Source of the DNA: Actinoplanes octamycinicus
GTDB taxonomy: Bacteria; Actinomycetota; Actinomycetes; Mycobacteriales; Micromonosporaceae
Length of the DNA stretch: 64,000 bases
Assembly: GCF_014205225.1 (NCBI RefSeq)
Contig: NZ_JACHNB010000001.1
Span: 4,321,501-4,385,500 of the forward strand
Reading direction: 5' to 3'
Shown here: in pieces, positions 34,202 through 46,200 of the stretch
Layout: each line of letters starts with the position of its first letter
Position numbering within the stretch: the first letter of the stretch is position 1
Program-made: the position numbers and the translations under genes
Notes under the pieces: generated by a model
Databases searched by the model: none
Told to the model about the DNA's origin: nothing
Seen by the model: only the letters and a program-made list of their open reading frames with translations

Positions 34202-37200
34202 ATGCAGAATGAGCAGAAACTTCGCGAATACCTCAAGCGCGTCACGGCCGACCTGCAGCAGACCAAGCAACGGCTGGACGAGGCGGACGAGCGGCGGCAC
34301 GAGCCGATCGCGATCGTCGGGATCGGCTGCCGCTACCCGGGCGGCGCCGGCTCGCCCGAGGACCTGTGGCGCATCGTCGCCGACGAACGGGACGTGGTCT
34401 CGGCGTTTCCCACCGACCGCGGCTGGGACTTCGATGCGCTCTACCACCCGGATCCGGACCAGCCGGGCACCTTCTACACCCGGGAGAGCGGCTTCCTGTA
34501 CGACGCCGCCGACTTCGACCCGGCGTTCTTCGGCATCTCCCCGCGCGAGGCGGTGGCGATGGACCCGCAGCAGCGGCTGCTGCTGGAGGTCGCCTGGGAG
34601 TCGCTGGAGCAGGCCGGGATCGACCCGCAGACGCTGCGCGGTACTCGTACCGGCGTCTTCGCCGGCGTGATGTACCAGGACTACGCGGCCCGGCTCGACA
34701 CCATCCCGGCCGACATCGAGGGCTACCTCGGCGTCGGCAACGCCTACAGCGTCACCTCCGGGCGCATCTCCTACACCCTGGGCCTGGAGGGCCCGGCCGT
34801 CTCGGTCGACACGGCCTGCTCGTCGTCGCTGGTCACCCTGCACCTGGCCGCCCAGGCGCTGCGGGACGGGGACTGCACCCTGGCGCTGGCCGGCGGCACG
34901 ACGGTGATGTCCACGCCGGACACCTTCGTCGATCTGGCCCGCCAGCGCGGCCTCGCGCCGGACGGCCGGTGCAAGGCGTTCGCGGACGCCGCGGACGGCG
35001 CGGGCTTCGCCGAGGGCGTCGGCATGCTGGTGCTCGAACGGCTCTCCGACGCCCAGCGCAACGGGCACCGGGTGCTCGCCGTCGTACGCGGTTCGGCGAT
35101 CAACCAGGACGGCGCCAGCAGTGGCCTGACCGCCCCGAACGGCCCCTCCCAGCAGCGGGTCATCCGGCAGGCGCTGGCCAACGCCCGGCTGACCGAGGCC
35201 GACGTGGACGTGGTCGAGGCGCACGGCACCGGCACCACCCTCGGCGACCCGATCGAGGCGCAGGCGCTGCTCGCCACCTATGGGCAGGACCGTCCGGACG
35301 GCCGTCCGCTGTGGCTCGGCTCGATCAAGTCGAACATCGGGCACACCCAGGCCGCGGCCGGCGTGGCCGGGGTGATCAAGATGGTGATGGCGATGCGGTA
35401 CGGGATGATGCCGCGCACCCTGCACGTCGATCAGCCGTCGGCCAAGGTGGACTGGACGGCCGGCGAGGTCGCCCTGCTGACCGAGGCGCAGCCGTGGCCG
35501 GCCTCCGAGCGGCCGCGCCGGGCCGGTGTGTCGTCGTTCGGGATCAGCGGCACCAACGCGCACGTCATCCTCGAGGAGGCGCCCCCGGCGGCGGCCGAGG
35601 CGGTCCCGCCTGTCGTCCCGCGGCGCAACCTGGACGGCCCGGCAGTGCCGTGGGTGCTGTCCGCCAAGACCCCGGACGCGCTGCGCGGGCAGGCCGAGCG
35701 CCTCGCCGCGTGGGTGACCGAACGCCCCGACCTGGACCCGGCCGGCATCGGCCGTGCCCTGCTGTCCTCGCGCTCGCTGTTCGACCACCGCGCCGTCGTG
35801 GTCGGCGACAGCCGGGACGAGCTGCTCGGCCACCTCACCGACTTCAGCCGGGGCCTGCCGTCGTCGGGTGTGGTGTCGGGTGTGGGTGGTGGGGTTCCTG
35901 GGGTGGTTTTTGTGTTCCCGGGTCAGGGGTCGCAGTGGGTGGGGATGGCGGTGGAGTTGTTGGAGTCGTCGTCGGTGTTTGCGGGGGCGGTGGCGGAGTG
36001 TGAGGCGGCGTTGTCGGAGTTTGTGGATTGGTCGTTGGTGGAGGTTTTGCGGGGGGTGGTGGGTGCGCCGTCGTTGGAGCGGGTGGATGTGGTGCAGCCG
36101 GTGTTGTGGGCGGTGATGGTGTCGTTGTCGCGGGTGTGGGGTTCGTTGGGTGTGGTGCCGTCGGTGGTGGTGGGTCATTCGCAGGGGGAGATCGCGGCGG
36201 CGGTGGTGGCGGGGGTGTTGTCGTTGCGGGATGGGGCGCGGGTGGTGGCGTTGCGGTCGCGGTTGTTGGTGGGGTTGTCGGGTGGTGGGGGGATGGTGTC
36301 GGTGGTGGCGCCGGTGGCGGTGGTGGAGGGGGTTTTGGGTCGGTGGGGTGGTGGGTTGTCGGTGGCGGTGGTGAATGGGCCGTCGTCGGTGGTGGTGTCG
36401 GGTGAGGTGGGTTTGTTGGGGGAGTTTGTGGCGTGGTGTGAGCAGGAGGGGGTTCGGGCGCGGTGGGTGCCGGTGGATTATGCGTCGCATTCGGCGCAGG
36501 TGGAGGTGTTGGAGTCGGAGTTGGTGGGGTTGTTGGGGTCGGTGGTGGGTGTTTCGGGGTCGGTGGCGATGGTGTCGTCGGTGTCGGGTGGGTTGGTGGA
36601 TGGGGTGGAGTTGGGTGGGTCGTATTGGTATCGGAATTTGCGGGAGCGGGTGGATTTTGAGGGTGCGTTGAATGTGGCGTTGGGGGTTGCTGGTGCGGGG
36701 TGTGTGGTGGTGGAGGTGTCGGCGCATCCGGTGTTGGTGATGGCGGTTCAGGATGTGGTCGAGGGTGTGGGTGGCGGGGTGTCGGTGGTGGGTTCGTTGC
36801 GGCGTGGTGAGGGTGGGGTTGGGCGGTTGTTGTTGTCGGCGGGTGAGGTGTTCGCGGCGGGTGTGGGGGTGGATTGGTCGCGGGTGCTGGGTGCCGGTGG
36901 TGCTGGTGCTGTGGTGGATCTGCCGACGTATGCGTTCCAGCACCAACGCTTCTGGCTCGAGGAAGCCGACGACCGTCCCGGCCCGGGCACCCACGAGATC
37001 GCCCCCGAGGAGTTCCGGTTCTGGGACGCCGTCGAACGGCAGGACGCCTCCGCCCTCGCGGCCGCCCTCGACGCCGGCGAGCAGCAATGGGTCGACTCCG
37101 CGCTGCCCGTGCTGGCCACCTGGCGCCGGCAGTACCAGGACCGGTCCACGATCGATCGCTGGCGCTACCGGGTCACCTGGAAGCCGCTGCCGTCGCGGCC

Positions 37201-40200
37201 CCCGGCACTCACCGGCACCTGGCTGCTGGTCACCCCGGACGGCGTCACCGACGACTGGATCGACGGCGCCGAGACGACCATCGCCGCCCACGGCGGCCAA
37301 CCGGTCCGGCTGCCCGTCGACACGGCCGGCGCCGACCGGGCCGGCCTCGCCGACCAGATCCGCGAGCTCGTCGGCGACACCCCGCCGACCGGTGTGCTGT
37401 CCCTACTCGCCCTGGACGACGACGCGCACCCCGACCACGCGGCCGTGCCCCGCGGCCTGGCCGGCAACCTCACGCTCGTCCAGGCGCTCGGCGACGCCGG
37501 ACTCGGCGCCCCGCTCTGGATGACCGCCCGCGGCGCCGTCGCGACCGGCCGCACCGACCCGGCCGCCGTCCCCGCCCAGGCCCAGATGTGGAGCCTCGGC
37601 CGGGTCGCCGGACTGGAACACCCGGACCGCTGGGGCGGCCTGATCGACCTGCCCGCCGCCACCGACCAGCGCACTCTCAACCAGCTCGCCGCGGCCCTGG
37701 CCGGGGCCGGCGACGACGACGAGATCGCGGTGCGCCCCAGCGGCCTGTTCGGCCGCCGCTTCCAGCGCGCCTCGCTGGCCGACTCGGCCGGCGGCGACTG
37801 GACGCCGCGCGGCACCATCCTGATCACCGGCGGCCTCGGCGCCCTCGGTGGGCACGTCGCCCGCTGGGCGGCCGGCAACGGCGCGACCCATCTGGTGCTG
37901 TGCAGCCGCCGCGGCCCGGACAGCCCGGGCGCTGACGAGCTGACCGCGGAACTGACCGCCCTGGGCGCCCGCGTCACCGTCGTCGCCGTCGACACCGCCG
38001 ACCGTGCCTCGCTGGCCGCCGTCCTCTCCGCCGTCGCCGCCGAAACCGACCAGGGCATCAGCGACCCGCTGACCGCTGTCGTGCACGCCGCCGGCGTGGG
38101 CGACACCGCGGCGCTGGCCGACACCGACCTCGACCAGACGGCTGCGATCATCACCGCCAAGGCCGCCGGCGCCGCGCACCTCGACGAGCTGCTCGGCGAC
38201 ACCCCGCTCGACGCGTTCGTGCTGTTCTCCTCGAACGCCGCCGTCTGGGGCGGCGCCGACCAGGGCGCCTACGCCGCGGCCAACGCCGCCCTCGACGCGA
38301 TCGCCGAGCAGCGCCGGGCCCGGGGACGCACCGCCACGTCGATCGCCTGGGGCCTCTGGGCCGGCGGCGGCATGGGCGGCACCGGTGACGAGATCGCGGT
38401 GCTGCGCCTCGGGCTCAAACCGATGGACCCCCGACTCGCCGTGCTGGCCATGGTTCAGGCCGTCGAGCACGAAGAGACCACCGTGTCGATCTGCGACATG
38501 GACTGGGAACGCTTCGCCCCGGCGTACACCGCCGCCCGGCCGCGGCCGTTCATCAGCGACCTGAGCGAGGTCCGGCAGCAGAACCGGGTGCAGCAGCAGG
38601 CGCCCTCCGCCGAAGAGGGCACCGAGCTGGCCCGCCGGCTGGCCGCGCTGTCCACCGGCGAGCGCCGCGACGTGGTCTTGGAGATCGTCCGGGCACAGGC
38701 CGCGGCGGTGCTCGGGCACTCCGGCACCGACGCGATCCAGCCCGGCTCGGCCTTCCGCGAGCTCGGCTTCGACTCGCTGACCGCGGTCGAGGTGCGCAAC
38801 CGGCTCAACGCCGCGACCGGGCTGCGCCTGCCGTCCACCCTGGTCTTCGACCACCCCACCGCGTACGCCGTCGCCGACTTCGTGCTGGCCCAGGCCCTCG
38901 GCGGGCACGACGCCCCGGCCCCGGTGGTGACCAGCACGGCGGCCGCCGACGACGAGCCGATCGCGATCGTGGCGATGAGCTGCCGGTTCCCGGGTGACGT
39001 GCGTACCCCGGAACAGCTCTGGGAGCTTGCCGTCGAGGGCCGCGACGCGATCGCGGCGTTCCCGGCCGACCGCGGCTGGACCGAGGGCGAGGACGAGTCG
39101 TACGCCCGCGACGGCGGTTTCGTCTACGACGCCGGCGACTTCGACGCCGCGTTCTTCGGGATCAGCCCGCGCGAGGCCATCGTCACCGACCCCCAGCAGC
39201 GCATCCTGCTGGAGATCGCCTGGGAGGCCTTCGAACGAGCCGGGATCGACCCGCACTCGCTGCGCGGCACCCCGGCCGGCGTGTTCGTCGGCGCCACCGC
39301 CCAGGGGTACGGCTCCGAGGCGTACGAGGCGCCGGAGGGCTCCGAGGGCTACTTCATCACCGGCAGCCAGACCGCCGTCATCTCCGGCCGCGTCTCGTAC
39401 GTGCTCGGCCTGGAGGGCCCGGCCATCACCATCGACACGGCGTGCTCGTCGTCGCTGGTCGCCATGCACCTCGCGGCCCAGTCGCTGCGCCGCGGCGAAT
39501 GCACTCTGGCCCTGGCCGGTGGCGTCACCGTGATGGCCTCGCCGGGCGCGTTCGTCGAGTTCTCCCGGCAGCGCGGCCTGGCCGGCGACGGCCGTTGCAA
39601 GGCGTTCGCGGGCGCCGCCGACGGCACCGGCTGGGGCGAGGGCGCCGGTCTGGTGCTGCTGGAACGCCTCTCCGACGCCGAACGCAACGGTCACCAGGTG
39701 CTGGCCGTGCTGCGTTCGTCGGCGGTCAACCAGGACGGGGCCAGCAACGGCCTGAGCGCCCCGAACGGGCCGTCGCAGCAGCGGGTGATCCGGCAGGCTC
39801 TCGCGAACGCCGGGCTCTCGCCGGCCGACGTCGACGCGGTCGAGGCACACGGCACCGGCACCCGGCTCGGTGACCCGATCGAGGCACAGGCGCTGCTCGC
39901 CACGTACGGCCAGGACCGATCCGAGCCGTTGTGGCTCGGCTCGATCAAGTCCAACATCGGGCACACCCAGGCCGCCGCCGGCGTGGCCGGCGTGATCAAG
40001 ATGGTGCAGGCCATCCGGCACGGTGTGTTGCCCCGCACCCTGCACGTCGACGAGCCCACCCCGCAGGTGGACTGGGCGGCGGGCGCGGTCGAGCTGCTCA
40101 CCGAGGCCCAGCCGTGGCCGAGCCTGGCCCGCCCGCGCCGGGCCGGCATCTCGTCGTTCGGGGTCAGCGGCACCAACGTGCACACCATCATCGAACAGGC

Positions 40201-43200
40201 CCCGGCACCCGCCGCGGCCCCCGCTCCGGACGCACCGGTCATCCCGGACGGCGCGGCCGTGCCGTGGCTGCTCTCCGCCCGCTCCGAGGCGGCCCTGCGC
40301 GACCAGGCGACCCGCCTCGCCGAGTTCGTCACCGCCACGCCGGACGCCGACCCGGCCTCGGTCGGGCTGTCGCTCGCCGTGACCCGTTCGCACTTCCCGC
40401 ACCGCGCCGTGGTGCTCGGCGCCGACCGCACCGAACTGCTGCACGGCCTGACCGACCTGGCCGAGGGCCGGCCCGGCCCGGGCACCGTCACCGGTCTGGC
40501 CCCGGCTGCCGCCCGCGTCGCCGTCATGTTCACCGGCCAGGGCAGCCAGCGGGTCGGCATGGGGCGCCGGCTGCACGCCACGTTCCCGGTCTTCGCCGCC
40601 GCCTTCGACGAGGTCTGCGAGCTGCTCGACGCCGAACTCGGCACGTCCGTCCGGGACGTGGTGTTCGGCGCCGACCCGGCCGCCGGCGACCTCGATGACA
40701 CGGTCTTCACCCAGGCCGGGCTGTTCGCGCTCGAAGTGGCCCTGTTCCGGCTGGCCGAGTCGTGGGGTGTCGTGCCGGACTGCCTGATCGGGCACTCGGT
40801 CGGGGAGATCGTCGCCGCCCACGTGGCCGGCGTGTTGTCGCTGGCCGACGCGTGCGTGCTGGTCGCTGCCCGGGGCCGGCTGATGCAGGCGCTTCCGGCC
40901 GGCGGCGCGATGGCCGCGGTCGCCCTGGACGAGGCCACCGTCACCGAGGCGATCGCCGCCAGCGACGGACGGGTCTCGATCGCGGCTGTGAACGGCCCCG
41001 CCTCGGTCGTCGTCTCCGGTGACGCCGAGCTGGTCGAGACGCTGGTCGAGACGTGGCGGGCCGAGGGCGTACGGGTCCGCCGGCTGCGGGTCAGCCACGC
41101 GTTCCACTCCGCCCGGATGGACCCGATGCTCGCCGAGTTCGGCCGGATCCTGGCCCACCTCGACTTCGGGGCGCCGCGCATCCCGGTCGTCTCCAATCTC
41201 ACCGGCGCGCCGGCCACCGCCGACGAACTGGGCTCACCGGACTACTGGGTGCGCCACGTCCGCGGCACCGTCCGGTTCGCCGACGGCATCACCGCGGTCC
41301 TCGCCCGGGGCGTGACCGCCCTGCTCGAACTGGGCCCCGACGGCGTGCTGTCCGGACTGGCCCGGGAGAGCGCCGGGGACACTCCGCTCGCGGTCGCCGC
41401 CGTGCTGCGCAAGGGCCGCGACGAGACCACCGCGTTCACCGCCGCGCTGGCCGGGCTGCACGCCGGCGGTCTCGACCTGGACTGGCGCGGAGTGTTCGCG
41501 GGCCGCGCCGCCGCCACCATCGACCTGCCGACCTACGCCTTCCAGCGCCAGCGGTACTGGCTGCGGGCCGCCCCGGCCTCCGGCGACGCGGGCGGCCTCG
41601 GCCAGTCGGCGACCGGTCACCCGCTGCTCGGCGCGGCTGTCGCCCTGCCCGACAGCGACACCGTCGTGCTCACCGGACGGATCTCCGCACACACCCAACC
41701 GTGGCTCGCCGACCACCGGGTGGCCGGCGCCGTCCTGCTGCCCGGCACCGCCCTGGTCGACCTGGCCGTGCACGCCGGCGATCAGGTCGGCTGTGGCACC
41801 CTGCAGGAACTCGTCATCGAGTCGCCCCTGGTCCTGCCGCCACGCGCCGCGATCGTGCTGCGGGTGACCGTCGACGGGCCGGCCGGCGCCCCGGCGCGCC
41901 CGGTCGCCGTCTACTCCCGCGCGGCCGACGCGGTCCTCGACGATCCGTGGACCCGGCATGCCACCGGCACGCTCAGCGCCGAGACCCCGGCCCCGCCGGC
42001 GGCGTTCGAGCAGTGGCCGCCGGCCGGCGCGCAGCCGGTCGACGCGGCCGGGCTCTACGACGACCTGGCCGCGGCCGGGTTCGGCTACGGCCCGATGTTC
42101 CAGGGCCTGCAGGCCGCCTGGCGGCGGGGCGACGAGGTGTACGCCGAGGTCGAACTCCCGGAGACCGCGTCGGTCGCCGGCTACGGACTGCACCCGGCGC
42201 TGCTCGACGCTGCCCTGCACGCCGACGCGCTCGGCGCCCCGGCGACCGCGACGGACGCGCCCCGGCTGCCGTTCGCCTGGACCGGCGTGACCCTGTACGC
42301 CCGGGACGCCACCGCCCTGCGGGTCGCGCTCACCCGTACCGGCGACGGCCTGGGCATCACCGTCACCGATGGCACCGGCGCCCCGGTCGCGACCGTCGAC
42401 CGGCTGGTCTTCCGCACCGTGGACACCGGCCGGCTGGCCCCCGGCGCCGCCGTCACCGACGCCCTGTACCGGCTCGACTGGGTGCAGCTGCCAGTCACCG
42501 TCACCACCCAGCCCTCCTGGGCGGTGCTCGGCCCGGTCATCCCCGGCGTCGAGGCCACCGTGCACCCGGACCTGGAATCCCTGCTCGCCGCCGGTGCGCC
42601 GGAGACGGTGCTGGCGGCGTTCCCGCCGATCCCGGACGCCGAACTGCCTGCCGCGACGCACACCGCGACCGCCCGGGCGCTGACCCTGGTGCGGCAGTGG
42701 CTCACCGACGAGCGGTGCGCCGGGTCGCGCCTCGTGCTGATCACCTCGGGCGCGGCCGGCGACGACGTCACCGATCTGGCACACGCCCCGGTCTGGGGAC
42801 TGATCCGCTCCGCGCAGAGCGAGAACCCGGGCCGCTTCGTCCTGGTCGACGTGGCCGGCGGGGACGCGGCCGGGGGACTGCTGGCCGCCGCGATCGAGAC
42901 CGGCGAACCCGAACTGACCGTACGCGACGGCGTGCTGCGCGCCCCGCGACTGGTTCGCGCCGCAGTGTCCGAGACCGTCCGTCCGGCCCTCGACCCGGCC
43001 GGCACGGTGCTGGTCACCGGCGGCACCGGCGCACTGGGCGCGCTGGTGGCCCGGCACCTGGTGACCGCGTACGGCGTACGTGATCTGGTCCTGACCAGCC
43101 GCCGCGGCCCGGCCGCCCCCGGCGCCGACGGCCTCGTCGCCGAACTGACGGCTCTGGGCGCCACCGTCGAAGTGGCCGCCTGCGACGTCGCCGACCGCCC

Positions 43201-46200
43201 GGCGCTGGCCGCGCTGCTGCGGCGCCTCCCGGCGCTGACCGGTGTCGTGCACACCGCCGGCGTCATCGACGACGGCCTGGTCACCTCGCTCACCGAGGAC
43301 CGCCTGGCCGCCGTGCTCGCCCCCAAGGCGGACGCCGCCCTGCACCTGCACGAGCTGACCCGCGACCGGGACCTCGCGATGTTCGCGCTGTTCTCCTCCG
43401 CGGCCGGCATCCTCGGCAGCGCCGGCCAGGCCAACTACGCCGCCGCCAACACGTTCCTCGATGCGCTCGCCCAGCGCCGCCGCGCCGACGGCCTGCCCGC
43501 CGTCTCGCTGGCCTGGGGCCTCTGGGCGCAGTCCGAGGGGATGGGTGGCAGCCTGGACGACTCGGGCCGGTCCCGGCTGCAACGCGGCGGCGCCCGTGGC
43601 CTCGACGACGCCGAGGGACTCGCCCTCTTCGACGCCGCCCAGCTCGCCCCCAACGCCGTCGCCCTGCCGATGCGCCTCGATCTCGCGTCGCTGCGGCGCA
43701 CCGCGACCGAGGTGCCGCACCTGTTCCGCGGCCTGGTCCGGACCGCCGGCCGTAAGGCGGCCCGCCGCGGCGCCGGCGCCGACGGCTGGGCTCAGCAGCT
43801 CGCCGCGCTCAGCGAGACCGACCGGCACGACGAGATCCTGCGCCTGGTCCGGACCCAGGTCGCCGCAGTCCTCGGCCACGCCGGCCCGGACGCGGTACAG
43901 CCCACTTGGGCGTTCAAAGAGCTCGGCTTCGACTCGCTGACCGCGGTCGAGCTGCGCAACCAGCTGGCCGCCGTGACCGGCCTGCGGCTGCCGGCCACGC
44001 TGGTCTTCGACCACCCCAGCACCCTCGCGGTGGTCGAGTACCTCCAGGCCGAGCTCCTCGGCGAGGCCGCCACCCCGATCCGTACGGCGGTGGCCGCCGC
44101 CCGGACCGCCGACGACCCGATCGCCATCGTCGGTCTGGCCTGTCGTTACCCCGGCGGCGTGACCGGTCCGGACGACCTGTGGCAGATGCTGCTGAGCGGC
44201 CGGGACGGGATGACCGCGTTCCCGTCCGACCGGGGATGGGACCCGGCCGACCGGTTCGTCGCCGACCCGGAGCGACCGGGTGGCGAACGGACGATCGAGG
44301 GCGGCTTCCTGCACGACGCGCCCGCCTTCGACGCCGGCTTCTTCGGCATCTCGCCGCGCGAGGCGCTGGCCATGGATCCGCAGCAGCGGCTTCTGCTGGA
44401 GGCGTCCTGGGAGGCGTTCGAGTCGGCCGGCATCGACCCGGCCACCATGCGGGGCAGCCAGACCGGCGTGTTCGCCGGCGTGATGTACCACAACTACGCC
44501 GCCCGGCTCACCGAGGTGCCCGATGGTGTCGGGGCCTTCCTCGGCACCGGCAACTCCAGCAGCGTCGTCTCCGGCCGGGTGTCCTACACGTTCGGCTTCG
44601 AGGGCCCAGCGGTCACCGTCGACACGGCCTGCTCGTCGTCGCTGGTCACGCTGCACCTGGCCGGACAGGCCCTGAGCCGCGGTGAGTGCGACCTGGCACT
44701 GGCCGGTGGTGTCACGGTGATGCCGACGCCCGACACCTTCCTGGACTTCGCGGTGCAGGGTGGGCTGGCCTTCGACGGCCGGTGCAAGGCGTTCGCCGGT
44801 GCGGCGGACGGGACCGGCTGGTCCGAGGGTGTCGGCATGCTGGTGCTGGAGCGGTTGTCCGACGCGCAGCGCAACGGGCATCGGATTCTGGCGGTGGTGC
44901 GGGGTTCGGCGGTCAACCAGGACGGCGCGTCGAACGGCCTGACCGCCCCGAACGGTCCGTCGCAGCAGCGGGTCATCCGGCAAGCCCTTGCGAACGCCCG
45001 TCTGAACCCGGCCGACATTGATGTGGTCGAGGCGCATGGCACTGGCACCCGGTTGGGTGATCCGATCGAGGCGCAGGCGCTGCTGGCTACTTATGGGCAG
45101 GATCGGTCGGAGCCGCTGTGGCTGGGGTCGGTCAAGTCGAACCTGGGTCACACGCAGGCCGCCGCGGGTGTGGCTGGTGTGATCAAGATGGTGCAGGCGA
45201 TGCGGTACGAGGTGCTGCCGCGCACTCTGCACGTGGATGAGCCGACGCCGCACGTGGATTGGTCCGAGGGCGCGGTGTCGTTGTTGACCGAGCAGCGGCC
45301 GTGGCCGCGCGGTGAGCGTCCGCGGCGGGCGGGTGTGTCGTCGTTCGGGATCAGCGGCACGAATGCGCACGTGATCTTGGAGGAGCCGCCCGCGGTCGAC
45401 GTGCCGGTGGCCTCGGTGACCGCTCCCGTGCCGTTCATCCTGTCCGCCAAGTCGGAGGCGGCTCTGCGGGATCAGGCTGCTCGGCTGAGCGCTTATGTCG
45501 CCGAGCATCCGGAGATCTCTGACGTTGACATCGCATGGACGTTGGCGACGCGGGCTCGGTTCGAGCACCGGGCGGTATTCAAGGATGGCCGGATCGATCC
45601 GCAGCTCGCGGGCGATGTGCGGCTGGGGGTGATGTTCACCGGTCAGGGCAGTCAGCGTCTGGGTATGGGCCGGGGCCTGTACGAGACGTTCCCGGTGTTC
45701 GCCGCCGCGTTTGACGAGGTGTGTGCGCTGCTGCCGGGTGACGTTAAGGCGGTGGTGTTCGGCGACGAGGCTGCTCTGCTGGATCAGACCGGACAGGCGC
45801 AGCCGGCGTTGTTCGCGGTTGAGGTGGCGTTGTATCGGCTGGTCGAGTCGTGGGGTGTGCGGCCGCAGGTGCTGCTCGGTCATTCAGTCGGCGAGATCGT
45901 GGCCGCGCATGTGGCCGGTGTCCTGTCCCTGGCGGATGCGTGCACGCTGATCAGTGCTCGGGGCCGGTTGATGCAAGCCCTTCCCGTGGGTGGGGCGATG
46001 GCCGCGGTCAACCTGGACGAGGCCACGGTCGCGGCGGCGCTCGATGGTCGGGTGCAGATCGCGGCGGTCAACGGTCCCGCCTCGGTGGTGGTCTCCGGTG
46101 TCGTGGACGCGGTCGATGCGCTGGTCGAGGGCTGGCGTGCCGACGGGGTGCGGGTGCGGCGTCTGGCGGTCAGTCACGCGTTCCATTCGCATTTGATGGA

